A DNA stretch of 64,000 nucleotides, from the NCBI RefSeq assembly GCF_030811095.1, contig NZ_JAUSQL010000001.1, positions 496,001 through 560,000 on the forward strand. The letters are read 5' to 3'. A program made the position numbers and the translations under genes. Below the pieces are notes generated by a model. The model worked only from the letters and a program-made list of their open reading frames with translations, was not told the origin of the DNA and did not search any database. Positions 18,151 to 25,762 of the stretch are shown here, in pieces (positions within the stretch are counted from its first letter, which is position 1; every line of letters begins with the position of its first letter). Source of the stretch: Trueperella abortisuis (lineage in GTDB: Bacteria; Actinomycetota; Actinomycetes; Actinomycetales; Actinomycetaceae).

Positions 18151-18432
18151 GTGATCATTTCTTTCGCCGACCGGGACACCGAGGCCCTCTACCTGCGACA
18201 GCCGGTGAGGTGGCTCGATTCGCGGTTGCACCGGCAGGCGCTACGAAAACTGCGCTTACTCGATTCGGTGGTGGATCTCAACGAATTGAGAATTCCGCCA
18301 GGAAATCGGCTCGAAGCCCTCAAGGGGGACCGGGCTGGCCAATTCAGCATAAGAATCAACAATCGGTGGCGAGTCTGCTTCGTTTGGACTTCCAGGGGTC
18401 CGAGTGAAGTGGAGATCGTCGATTATCACTAG
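18151..18432 (+). CDS. higB: HigB/RelE-type toxin
   Basis: 93 residues, matching the plasmid-killer/HigB group of RelE-fold toxins. The middle reads ALRKLRLLDSVVDLNELRIP and the end PPGNRLEALKGDRAGQFSIR, INNRWRVCFVW and VEIVDYH, the standard family landmarks. HigB toxins cleave mRNA on the ribosome. The toxin gene comes first and its antitoxin second, the usual higBA order. The GTG start has no ribosome binding site but sits exactly six bases after a consensus -10. Confidence 0.92.
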   Translation: MIISFADRDTEALYLRQPVRWLDSRLHRQALRKLRLLDSVVDLNELRIPPGNRLEALKGDRAGQFSIRINNRWRVCFVWTSRGPSEVEIVDYH

Positions 18433-18441
18433 GAGGGGTGA

Positions 18442-18744
18442 ATGATGGGGAAGAAGATTCCGCCGATCTCGCCCGGTGAGGTCCTCTTGGAAGAGTTCAT
18501 CGGGCCGATGGGTATCACGCAGAACAAGCTTGCCGTGGAGATTGGGGTTCCTCCGCGTCGGATCAACGAGATTGTTCACGGCAAGCGTCGCATTACTGCC
18601 AATACGGCCTTGCGTCTGGGCCGGTATTTCGGGATGAGTGCGCAGTTTTGGATCAACTTGCAGTCGCGTTACGACCTGGAGGTTGAGATGGATACGCTCG
18701 CGGGCGAGCTGGATCGGATCACGCCCATCGCCCGCGGGGCATAG
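18442..18744 (+). CDS. higA: HigA family antitoxin
   Basis: 100 residues with a helix-turn-helix. PISPGEVLLEEFIGPMGITQ starts the XRE-type fold; QNKLAVEIGVPPRRINEIVH is the recognition region and GKRRITANTALRLGRYFG closes it. It binds HigB and, by analogy, the two palindromes upstream. GGAGGGG lies just before the ATG. 9 bases separate it from higB. Confidence 0.94.
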   Translation: MMGKKIPPISPGEVLLEEFIGPMGITQNKLAVEIGVPPRRINEIVHGKRRITANTALRLGRYFGMSAQFWINLQSRYDLEVEMDTLAGELDRITPIARGA

Positions 18745-18926
18745 GGGCTAGGCCTGTTGGGCAACCGAGGGGTCAGCTGGAACGAACTGGAACACGAACT
18801 GGAAAGTAGTGGAAAATTTACTGCAACAAATGTTTAAGTTGGGGAGCGCAAGGACGGGGCGGGTTGGCGTCGTGAAACATGCCAAACGGATGCCGCCGTC
18901 CGCAGGTTTGGCTGACGGCCCGGGCG

Positions 18927-19313
18927 CTACTGCTCCTGAGGCATCCAGAAGCTCGTCACGTTCTTCTTCGTCTCGAGCTGGTAATCGATGAACATGCCGA
19001 GCAGCTCATAGTCGAACGGTTTCGCCCACGGCTGGCGGGCGAACATCTTGCCGAAGTCGGTGCCACGGGCCTTCATCTCGTCTTCGAAGTGGATCATGGT
19101 GTGGCGTTCGGGGGCCATGGCCATGTGCTTGGTGGCCGCTGAAAAGCCCACGATCATCGTGCCGTGATCGGTGAACATCGGCTGATTCCAGGCGATGCGC
19201 AGCTCCAGCTGCGGGTAGTGTTCGCGCACCCAGTCGAGGACGGCAACCATGCGGTCCCGCTTCTCGCCTTCGGGGATGGTGGCCAGGAATTCGTCAAGGG
19301 TTTTCAGTGCCAT
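18927..19313 (-). CDS. DUF1801 / YdhG-like frataxin-fold protein
   Basis: 128 residues. The order LDEFLATIPEGEKRDRM, ELRIAWNQPMFTDHGTMIVG and FGKMFARQPWAKPFDYELL is that of the DUF1801 family, which includes Bacillus YdhG, proposed as an iron-delivery protein. No function is demonstrated for most members. The start is the ATG six bases after a TACACT hexamer; a longer in-frame extension upstream looks non-coding. It sits between two toxin-antitoxin modules but runs opposite to them. Confidence 0.8.
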   Translation of the reverse strand: MALKTLDEFLATIPEGEKRDRMVAVLDWVREHYPQLELRIAWNQPMFTDHGTMIVGFSAATKHMAMAPERHTMIHFEDEMKARGTDFGKMFARQPWAKPFDYELLGMFIDYQLETKKNVTSFWMPQEQ

Positions 19314-19319
19314 GGCACG

Positions 19320-19325
19320 AGTGTA
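19320..19325 (-). promoter_or_regulatory. -10 element of the DUF1801 gene (leaderless type)
   Basis: On the minus strand TACACT, six bases, then ATG at 19313. No Shine-Dalgarno sequence. Confidence 0.5.
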
Positions 19326-19373
19326 CGGCTCCGGACCACGGTAGTGGCAGGGGACTAGCCGGACTCCCTTCAT

Positions 19374-19401
19374 CTCTTGCTATCATGAGCGATAGCAAGA
19401 G
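19374..19401 (+). promoter_or_regulatory. Operator palindrome of the FitAB module
   Basis: Perfect 11-base arms CTCTTGCTATC and GATAGCAAGAG flank a 6-base centre, ending 9 bases before the antitoxin ATG. Type II VapB/FitA antitoxins bind such sites through their ribbon-helix-helix domain. Confidence 0.75.
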
Positions 19402-19410
19402 GGGGTGCTC

Positions 19411-19644
19411 ATGGCGTCTATCATCGTTCGTGGCCTCGATGACGGGGTCAAGCAGCAGCTTGCGGCCCAAGCCAAGGAGAACGGCCGGTCAATGGAAGCC
19501 GAAGCGCGCGACATCCTGACCAAAGCTGTCCGCCGTCCCAATATCGGCGTGGCATTCCTTGCGGCTGGCCGCGCTACCGGCGGAGTCGATGATCTGCCGA
19601 TCCCGGCTCGGGAGGACGCCGCGAGGTGGGTGAACTTCGAGTGA
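19411..19644 (+). CDS. fitA: FitA-like VapB antitoxin
   Basis: 77 residues. ASIIVRGLDDGVKQQLAAQA followed by KENGRSMEAEARDIL is the FitA ribbon-helix-helix domain, and the remaining ~25 residues form the toxin-binding tail. The ATG has AGAGGGGG 6 bases ahead. The gene overlaps the toxin by four bases (GTGA), so production is coupled. Confidence 0.9.
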   Translation: MASIIVRGLDDGVKQQLAAQAKENGRSMEAEARDILTKAVRRPNIGVAFLAAGRATGGVDDLPIPAREDAARWVNFE

Positions 19645-20069
19645 TAGTTCTCGATACGAACGTCATCTCAGAGCTTCTGCGGCCATCGCCAGATGTGCGT
19701 GTTGTTGCGTGGGTCGAATCGCTGACCGGCAGTGTCGCGGTGACAACCGTGACGATCGCCGAACTCCTGGCCGGTGTCAGGATGCTCCCGGATGGGCGCC
19801 GCAAGGACGAGCTCGCGAAACATATCGAATTATCCCTCCAGCCCTACAGGCACACGCGCGCGGTGTTGCCCTTCGATGAGGCCGCCGCCCGCTCCTATGC
19901 CGACGTTCTTGCCGCGCGCAAGAAGGCCGGAGCGCCGATTTCCACAGCCGACGCCCAGATCGCGGCCATCTGCCTCGCGCACGAGGCAACGTGCGCCACC
20001 CGCAATGTCAACGACTTCGCCCACACGGGTGTGCGCCTGATCGATCCGTGGCGGACTGGCCTCGAATAG
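19641..20069 (+). CDS. fitB: FitB-like PIN-domain (VapC) toxin
   Basis: A 142-residue PIN ribonuclease, very close in layout to gonococcal FitB: VIVLDTNVISELLRPSPDVR with the first catalytic Asp, TIAELLAG with the Glu, ISTADAQIAAICLAH with the next Asp, and a C-terminal TRNVNDF, then a DPW near the end. All four acidic positions appear intact. VapC toxins cleave tRNA or rRNA. The GTG start overlapping the antitoxin stop is preferred to a GTG five codons earlier, because it matches the family N-terminus. Confidence 0.92.
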   Translation: MIVLDTNVISELLRPSPDVRVVAWVESLTGSVAVTTVTIAELLAGVRMLPDGRRKDELAKHIELSLQPYRHTRAVLPFDEAAARSYADVLAARKKAGAPISTADAQIAAICLAHEATCATRNVNDFAHTGVRLIDPWRTGLE

Positions 20070-20202
20070 CGCGGGCAGACTCGCAGCCCGTCAAATGTCA
20101 GGATTCTGAGCCCAAAGAGGCCCAAAACGCGAACGAAAAGCTACAGGGTCCTGATCTTTGACGCCGATCCCCTTGCTAGTCCGGCCCGACGCCGCCCGTA
20201 GG

Positions 20203-20219
20203 CCCGTGGGAGTCACGGG
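20203..20219. terminator. Hairpin in the fitB-HNH gap
   Basis: CCCGTG-GGAGT-CACGGG, inside the ~270-base stretch 20070-20341 that otherwise shows no gene, tRNA or attachment-site signature. It could end transcription of fitB or of the convergent HNH gene. Confidence 0.35.
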
Positions 20220-20341
20220 GGCAGAACAAGGCTGGAATAATGAGTGTTTTGCCCTCTTGATTGGTGCCAGAGTGTTCAGCGGTTGTGGGGTTACCAGGTC
20301 TTTGCGCGTCTGAGGAACAGAGTTCACTTACGCACCTGTCG

Positions 20342-21016
20342 CTACCTTGCCCCCAAGATTGGCTCGTCACCGAGTCCAACCCACGTAAAGCTGTTACCAG
20401 TCCAGTGATACAGTCCATTATCGAATGCCCTGTGGTGATTGGCGCAAAGCAAACGCCCATTCTCGCTGCTAGCTCTTCCGCCCTCAGCGTGAGGCATGAT
20501 ATGTGCGGCCTCGAGCACTTCAAGGAGTGTTATCCCGCAAATCGCGCATTCTTGTGGCCCCTGCTCCAGCAGTAGATGTCGGAATCTGGCTTGACTGGTG
20601 CGGCGACGTGTAACGCCGTGGGTGTCCGCAGATGTGACATCCCATTCCTCGTCAATCTCATCTCCCGCTTTCGAAGAAGGCTCAATATGCTCCGGATCTC
20701 CAACCGCACCCCAGAGCCAAGGGTTGTGCCAATCATCTCTGCGGGGGTGAGGGAACGCCGTCCTTAGCTCGTTGACTCGATCAAATATGAAAGTCCGCGC
20801 CTCGGGGGAGTACAAGAGCTCCAGATTGAGAGCGCCTTCTACCGTAATAGCGGTCGGATTACCCCGAAGATGTGAGGGGCTGATAGTAAGGTTCTGCCTA
20901 TCAAGGGAGTGCACGCGATGGAGCCAGGAGGTATCTGCATCAGTTACTCCGTAAAAGGTGACGGAATCGATCTTCCCAGTAGAACGATCAATGGCAGCGA
21001 AGAGAACCTGCGCCAT
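20342..21016 (-). CDS. HNH endonuclease (5' end probably lost)
   Basis: From the only in-frame ATG this encodes 224 residues. The C-terminal HNH domain is clear: CAICGITLLEVLEAAHIMPH, then EGGRASSENGRLLCANHH and RAFDNG, with the His-Asn-His metal site and a CxxC...C zinc knuckle. The upstream half has no recognisable domain. The same frame stays open and protein-like for about 170 bases before the ATG (EAFEAFAQLKAAPEAL, SLFADIADLRAQ) but has no ATG, GTG or TTG, so the natural N-terminus seems missing. Base composition is lower in GC than the neighbours, consistent with recent transfer. Such nucleases occur alone or with restriction and phage systems; none is seen here. Confidence 0.75.
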   Translation of the reverse strand: MAQVLFAAIDRSTGKIDSVTFYGVTDADTSWLHRVHSLDRQNLTISPSHLRGNPTAITVEGALNLELLYSPEARTFIFDRVNELRTAFPHPRRDDWHNPWLWGAVGDPEHIEPSSKAGDEIDEEWDVTSADTHGVTRRRTSQARFRHLLLEQGPQECAICGITLLEVLEAAHIMPHAEGGRASSENGRLLCANHHRAFDNGLYHWTGNSFTWVGLGDEPILGAR

Positions 21017-21213
21017 GCCGACCGAGACTGTGAATAGGTGTCTCCAGGGAGATGGCCAACGTCTCCCCGGCAGACAGGATGCTGAAAAATCGGACTGTGC
21101 TCGGAGGTCCGCGATGTCAGCGAAGAGCGAGAGAAGTGCAAGGGCCTCTGGGGCCGCCTTTAGTTGCGCGAATGCCTCGAATGCCTCCCTTGAGGTGGAA
21201 GAGCGAGCGCCGG

Positions 21214-21543
21214 ATGGAGGCCACGCACACGGCCATCGCGCCGGCGATCATCGTGGAGGTGGCCCGCACGGGCTTGAAAGTCAACGACGTCCCACAGTAC
21301 GACATCTACCACCGCGTCACCCCGTCGCGTTCCCCGGAGTTCATTGGCAAGTTTCGGACGCTTGTCCAGCCAAATATGCTGTCTCATCTTGAGGTGGGCA
21401 GGCCCATGGTCGTCAGGTATGACCCGGCCAACCCCGACGACCTCCTCCTCGCCGACAAGGTCACCGTCCACTACCTGCCCAGCCACCCGCAGGCCTACGT
21501 GGTCCTCTGGGATGAAGAGGAATACCGGAAGAGCCTGTTCTAG
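21214..21543 (+). CDS. Hypothetical protein, possibly 5'-truncated
   Basis: About 110 residues from an ATG at 21214. The core AIIVEVARTGLKVNDVPQYD and RPMVVRYDPANPDDLLLADK resembles the strand-rich soluble segment of DUF3592-like proteins (VxxTGxxVNxxP ... VxVxYDPxxP). There is no ribosome binding site, and the frame continues upstream into sequence antisense to the HNH gene, which looks unrelated. GC-rich native composition returns here, so the HNH fragment may have replaced its 5' end. May be a remnant. Confidence 0.5.
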   Translation: MEATHTAIAPAIIVEVARTGLKVNDVPQYDIYHRVTPSRSPEFIGKFRTLVQPNMLSHLEVGRPMVVRYDPANPDDLLLADKVTVHYLPSHPQAYVVLWDEEEYRKSLF

Positions 21544-21577
21544 CAGCGGCGCGCCCATGGGGTGTTAACTGGTGACC

Positions 21578-22045
21578 ATGAGTAGCGTTCCTTGGCTCGC
21601 CACCCGCGATCAGCCCCTTCCCGACGACGTCGCCCGGCTTCTCGACACCCTCCCCGAATGGTTTGGGATCGCGGAGGCCAACGCGGGCTACGTTGACGCG
21701 GCACGCACGATGGAGACGTGGTCGGTCCGCGACTCTGCGGGTAGGGTCCTCGGCGTCACGCTCGTCGATCGCCACTTCCCGCATGTCGCGGAGATCCACC
21801 TCATAGTGGTCGACCGGGAGGTGCAAGGTTCCGGCGTCGGGACTGCGATGCTGGAGGCCATTGAGGCCGACGCCGTTCGCCGCGGCGTCCGCATGCTCGA
21901 GGTCAAGACCCTGGGTGCTTCCGACCCCGATGCCGGCTACGCCCGAACTCGCCATTTCTACGAGAAGTTCGGCTTCCTCGCGCTGGAAGAGACGGATCTG
22001 TGGGGCGAGGAATCGCCGTGTCTGATCATGGTCAAACCGCTCTAA
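21578..22045 (+). CDS. GNAT family N-acetyltransferase
   Basis: 155 residues with the acetyl-CoA fold. VAEIHLIVVDREVQGSGVGT contains strand 4 and the Q/R-x-x-G-x-G/A pyrophosphate loop, followed by AMLEAIEADAVRRGVRMLEV and ARTRHFYEKFGF. The substrate cannot be inferred. The ATG at 21578 is chosen; a GTG two codons upstream is equally possible, with a TTAACT hexamer right before. Confidence 0.85.
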   Translation: MSSVPWLATRDQPLPDDVARLLDTLPEWFGIAEANAGYVDAARTMETWSVRDSAGRVLGVTLVDRHFPHVAEIHLIVVDREVQGSGVGTAMLEAIEADAVRRGVRMLEVKTLGASDPDAGYARTRHFYEKFGFLALEETDLWGEESPCLIMVKPL

Positions 22046-22062
22046 AACCGCGCCCCCGTGGC

Positions 22063-22851
22063 CTACCCCAGGAGTGTGCGATCCGACAGCGCGCCCTTCG
22101 CCGATGCGAAACGTTCGAGCAAATCGGCCACGCTCATGGAGGCCTTCTCCTTGCCGGCGACATCGAAGATGATGTGCCCTTCGTGCATCATGATGAGCCG
22201 GTTGCCGAGCGCGAGGGCCTGCTCCATGTTGTGCGTGACCATGAGGGTGGTGAGGTTGTCGCGGGCCACGAGCTCCTCGGTGAGCCGAGTGACGAGCTCG
22301 GCGCGCTGCGGGTCCAACGCGGCGGTGTGTTCGTCGAGTAGCAGCACTTGCGGCTGGGTAAACGTCGCCATGAGCAATGACAGTGACTGGCGTTGCCCGC
22401 CAGACAGAAGCCCCACCCAGTCATCGAGTCGGCCCTCCAGGCCCTGCTCCAGGATCTGCAGCTGCTCGCGAAACAGTGCGCGACGCTTGCCTGTCAACGC
22501 CCAGGCCAAACTGCGTCCATGCCCGCGCCGGTAGGCGATTGCCAGGTTCTCCTCGACGCTCATGTGTGGGGCGGTGCCCGCCTGTGGATCCTGGAAGACT
22601 CGGCCCACGAAGCTTGCGCGCTGGTGGTCGTTCAGCTTGGTCACGTCCCGCCCGTCGATGCGGACTGTGCCCGAGTCTGTGCGGATCGAGCCGGAGATGA
22701 GGTTCAGGAGCGTGGACTTTCCGGCGCCGTTGGAGCCGATGATGGTCACGAATTCACCGCGCTCCATCGTGAAATCTAGGTTCGTCACGGCTCGCCGCTC
22801 GTTGACGGTGCCGGGGAAGAAGGTCTTCGATACGTTCGTCAGTTCCAGCAT
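22063..22851 (-). CDS. ABC importer ATP-binding protein (TrpZ-like)
   Basis: 262 residues with all ATPase motifs: IGSNGAGKSTLLNLISG (Walker A), LLSGGQRQSLSLLMA (signature), VLLLDEHTAALDP (Walker B, with H after the E rather than P or A) and MVTHNMEQAL (H-loop). It energises the permease encoded 6 bases upstream. The three genes (binding protein, permease, ATPase) have the order and domain type of the streptococcal TrpXYZ importers. Confidence 0.9.
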   Translation of the reverse strand: MLELTNVSKTFFPGTVNERRAVTNLDFTMERGEFVTIIGSNGAGKSTLLNLISGSIRTDSGTVRIDGRDVTKLNDHQRASFVGRVFQDPQAGTAPHMSVEENLAIAYRRGHGRSLAWALTGKRRALFREQLQILEQGLEGRLDDWVGLLSGGQRQSLSLLMATFTQPQVLLLDEHTAALDPQRAELVTRLTEELVARDNLTTLMVTHNMEQALALGNRLIMMHEGHIIFDVAGKEKASMSVADLLERFASAKGALSDRTLLG

Positions 22852-22857
22852 GTGTGC

Positions 22858-23928
22858 CTACTTTCCAACTTCGGGCCCGTCGGCTGCGTCTCGGCCGCTC
22901 GCGCCCACGACGTCGCCCGGATCAGCCGCGCCCACGACGCCGCCCGGATCAGCCGCGCCCACGACGCCGCCCGCGCCGGTCTCGCCGGCCGTGACACGTG
23001 CCGCGAGGTCGTCGGGCAGGATGCTTGGATTTTGTAGCGCGTCCTCGCTCTTGGGCCTGAATGCTTTGGGTACACGCCGCAGGAAGCTCATCTGCGGCAC
23101 GACGAGCGCGATGATGACGAGCACAGCGGAGATGAGCTTGGTGTCAGTGGGGTTGAGGCCGGCGTCGATCGCGAGGGAGAGCACCACGCGGTAGAGAATC
23201 GCGCCGAGCACGACGGCGGAGGCGGCCCGGAAGACGTTGAGGCGTCCGATGATCGCCTGGCCAATGATCACGGAGGCCAGGCCGGCCACGATGATGCCGA
23301 TCCCCATCGACACGTCTGCGTAGCCTTGGTATTGGGCAACTAGCGAGCCGGACAGGGCGACCATCCCGTTGGAGATCGACAGGCCGAGGATCTTCTGCGT
23401 GTCGGTGGAGACGCCGAAGGAGCGGATCATTTGGGCGTTGTCGCCGGTGGCGCGCATGGCCAGGCCGAGGTCGGTGTGGAGGAACCAGACGATGAGCCCG
23501 AGGATAATGAGCACTGCGGGCAGGAGGATGAGCGAGCCGATCCAGCTGCCCGCCCCGAGCCACCCGGACTCGCGCAGGGGAGACATGAGCGTGTCCTCGC
23601 GCAGGAGCGAGATGTTGGGCGCACCCATGATCCGGATGTTGATCGAGTACAGCCCGATTTGGGTGAGGATGCCGGCGAGCAACCCGTCGATGTTGGCCTT
23701 CGTGTGTAGGATGCCGGTGACGGCTCCGGCGGCCATGCCGGCGGCGAAGCCCGCGACGGTGGCCAGGATCGGGTCGACGCCGTTGACCACCGTGATCGCC
23801 GTCGTCGCCGCGCCGGTGGCGAAGCTGCCGTCCACGGTCAGGTCGGGGAAGTCGAGGATGCGGAACGTCAGGTAGACGCCGAGCGCCATGATGGCGTACA
23901 GCAGGCCCAGTTCAATCGCGGTGACCAT
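22858..23928 (-). CDS. ABC importer permease (TrpY-like)
   Basis: 356 residues; the first ~300 form 8-9 membrane helices of the branched-chain/LivH-like permease fold: YAIMALGVYLTFRILDFPDL at the start, DGSFATGAA, and GLAMRATGDNAQMIRSFGV, a coupling-helix region. After the last helix and KAFRPKSEDAL there is an unusual soluble tail with a 9-residue repeat GVVGAADPG (two full copies and a variant). GTG start. Located between the binding protein and ATPase genes. Confidence 0.88.
   Translation of the reverse strand: MVTAIELGLLYAIMALGVYLTFRILDFPDLTVDGSFATGAATTAITVVNGVDPILATVAGFAAGMAAGAVTGILHTKANIDGLLAGILTQIGLYSINIRIMGAPNISLLREDTLMSPLRESGWLGAGSWIGSLILLPAVLIILGLIVWFLHTDLGLAMRATGDNAQMIRSFGVSTDTQKILGLSISNGMVALSGSLVAQYQGYADVSMGIGIIVAGLASVIIGQAIIGRLNVFRAASAVVLGAILYRVVLSLAIDAGLNPTDTKLISAVLVIIALVVPQMSFLRRVPKAFRPKSEDALQNPSILPDDLAARVTAGETGAGGVVGAADPGGVVGAADPGDVVGASGRDAADGPEVGK
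22901..22973. repeat. 27-base in-frame tandem repeat in the permease gene
   Basis: Two units (22901-22927, 22928-22954) differing by one base, plus a partial third, encode the Gly/Val/Ala/Asp-rich C-terminal repeat. Unit length divisible by three allows copy-number change without frameshift. Confidence 0.85.
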
Positions 23929-23961
23929 GATGCTCCTCCGTGGAAGGCGGCGCCCTCCGGG

Positions 23962-24948
23962 TTACTTGTAGATGTTCTCGGTCTCGGCGCGCCCCACGAC
24001 GTCGTCCGGGATCGTCACGCCCATGCGGTCGGCGGCCGCGAGGTTGAGGTAGAGGAGGAGGTCTTTCTGGCTCTCCACCGGCATGGATGCGGGGTCGGCG
24101 CCCTGCAGGATGCGTACGGCCATCTCCCCGGTCTGGTAGCCGAGGGCGTGGTAGGACAGGCCGTAGGTGGCAATAGCGCCGTTTTTCACGGTGTCGCCCT
24201 CCGCGGAGTAGACCGGGATCCTCTTCGATTCGCCGATGGCGAGCACCGAGTCGATCGCGGAGACGACCGTGTTGTCGGTGGGGACGTAGATCGCGTCGAC
24301 GTCGAGGGAGTCGGCGGCTTGCTGCACCTCGGAGGTGTTGGTGACGGTGGCCTCCTTCACCTCGAGTCCGAGGTCGGCGGCGGCCTCCTTCAACCAGCCC
24401 ACCTGCACGATCGAGTTTGCCTCGCCGGAGTGGTAGACGACGCCGATCGAGGCGGCGTCGGGTTGGATCTCCTTGATGAGCTCGAGCTGCTGGCGCACGG
24501 GGTTGGCGTCGGTGGTGCCGGTGACGTTCGCGCCCGGGGCTTCGACGGAGTCGACGAGCCCGGCGCTGACCGGGTCGGTGACGGCGGTGAAGAGCACCGG
24601 GGTGGTGGCCACGGCCTGGGCGACTCCTTGGGCCATGGGGGTGGCGACGGCGAGGATGAGGTCGTAGTCGTCCTTGGCTAACGTCCCGGCGATCGAGGCG
24701 ACGATCGTCTGGTCGTTGTTGGCGTTGCTCTCGGTGTAGGCGACGTTCAGTCCGGCGTCGGCGATCGCCTCCTTGAAGCCCTCGATAGAGGCGTCGAGTG
24801 CGGGGTGGCTGACGATCTGGGTGATGGCGATGGCGTAGTCGGCGTCGCCGGAAGTGCCCGATCCTGAGCCGGACCCCGATCCGCCGGAGCAGGCGGAGAG
24901 CAGGAGGGTGGCGCTTGCGATGAGTGCGAGGAAACCGCGTCGTTTCAT
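23962..24948 (-). CDS. ABC importer substrate-binding lipoprotein (TrpX-like)
   Basis: 328 residues. A signal peptide ends in the lipobox LLSAC, with a Gly/Ser linker of ~15 residues after the Cys. The mature part is the ABC_sub_bind fold: YAIAITQIVSHPALDASIEG, NANNDQTIVASIAG and DAIYVPTDNTVVSAID. Family members bind tryptophan, tyrosine or phenylalanine; the ligand here is not determinable by eye. It is first in the three-gene operon. No T-box or other amino acid-sensing leader was recognisable upstream. Confidence 0.9.
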   Translation of the reverse strand: MKRRGFLALIASATLLLSACSGGSGSGSGSGTSGDADYAIAITQIVSHPALDASIEGFKEAIADAGLNVAYTESNANNDQTIVASIAGTLAKDDYDLILAVATPMAQGVAQAVATTPVLFTAVTDPVSAGLVDSVEAPGANVTGTTDANPVRQQLELIKEIQPDAASIGVVYHSGEANSIVQVGWLKEAAADLGLEVKEATVTNTSEVQQAADSLDVDAIYVPTDNTVVSAIDSVLAIGESKRIPVYSAEGDTVKNGAIATYGLSYHALGYQTGEMAVRILQGADPASMPVESQKDLLLYLNLAAADRMGVTIPDDVVGRAETENIYK

Positions 24949-25254
24949 GGTGGGCCCTTCCTTAGTGCGTGTACAGCAACTTTAGACGCGAGCCAGATAT
25001 CGGGACACCGGTTTCAGGATGTGGACTCGGTGCGTCGTCGACGACGACGGCCCCCTCACGATGACTGCCCCCCCACGACGGCGGCGCCTAGCCTCCCCAC
25101 CGCAGCGGCCGCGCGAAACGTGCCGCGCCACTCCAAGGCGGCAGCGCCACTTCAAGGCGGCAGCGCCGTGAGAATTGGGCCAGCGCCGGCTCGTGCGGAT
25201 GCGCCGGCCGCCTCGGATGTGGTTTTATGGTGACCACCCGTTGATGGAGGACAC
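24949..25254. other. Divergent intergenic region with a 19-base duplication
   Basis: 306 bases without a credible gene, between the importer operon and a lipoprotein gene transcribed the other way. It holds a tandem duplication of a 19-base unit (CACTCCAAGGCGGCAGCGC and a one-base variant) at 25129-25147 and 25148-25166. A TAAAGT hexamer on the minus strand near 24980 could be the importer -10. Confidence 0.6.
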
Positions 25255-25722
25255 ATGAAGAAGATGGCATTCGCGTTCGCACTGGCACTTGGCCTTACCG
25301 CGTGCGCAAACACCGATCCGGGGCCCGCGCAGACGAGCTCGGCGAGCACCCAGGCAACGCCGAGCACCGAGGCCACCACGCAAGCCGCTGAAAAAACCAC
25401 GGAGCCGGCTCAGGGCCAGACGGGGACGGCCTCCTCGGACGTCGACTCTCAGGGCAATCCGAAGGCCTCGAAGGAGGAGTTCAAGGCGGTGCTTCTTAAG
25501 GGCGCGAACGCCGCGCTCGAGCAGCAGGGCAAGACGAGCGACCCGGAGATGACGGCGCAGATCAACGAGGCGGCCCAGTGCATGGCTGACTTCGCCTACG
25601 ACAAGCTCTCGGCCGACACCCTCAACACGCTGATCAGCGACCCGACGACGACGCCGAGCGACGCCGACCTGTCGGTGCTGTTCGAGGCGGCCATGAAGTG
25701 CCAGCCGGCCACCGGGCAGTAG
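25255..25722 (+). CDS. Small lipoprotein of unknown function
   Basis: 155 residues. A short signal peptide with lipobox LTAC makes Cys17 the lipidated residue. A Thr/Ser/Glu-rich disordered linker (about 20-65) leads to a small helical domain containing two Cys, in AAQCMADFAYDKL and AAMKCQP, which could form a disulphide. Ribosome site GGAGG lies just upstream. I do not recognise a named family. Confidence 0.75.
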   Translation: MKKMAFAFALALGLTACANTDPGPAQTSSASTQATPSTEATTQAAEKTTEPAQGQTGTASSDVDSQGNPKASKEEFKAVLLKGANAALEQQGKTSDPEMTAQINEAAQCMADFAYDKLSADTLNTLISDPTTTPSDADLSVLFEAAMKCQPATGQ

Positions 25723-25762
25723 TTCGCCGCCAGCATAGGACCCTACAGCGTAGGTGCTGGTA

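Noticed and set aside
20070..20341. tRNA or attachment site next to the HNH gene
   Set aside because: No cloverleaf, CCA end or flanking duplication could be found by eye.
20176..20523. 115-codon minus-strand ORF overlapping the HNH 3' end
   Set aside because: Overlaps the HNH domain coding region in another frame and has no ribosome site or recognisable motif.
24949..25254. T-box or tryptophan leader ahead of the TrpXYZ-like operon
   Set aside because: No T-box consensus, no stretch of Trp or Tyr codons and no terminator/antiterminator pair could be read; a 70-codon frame here is low complexity.
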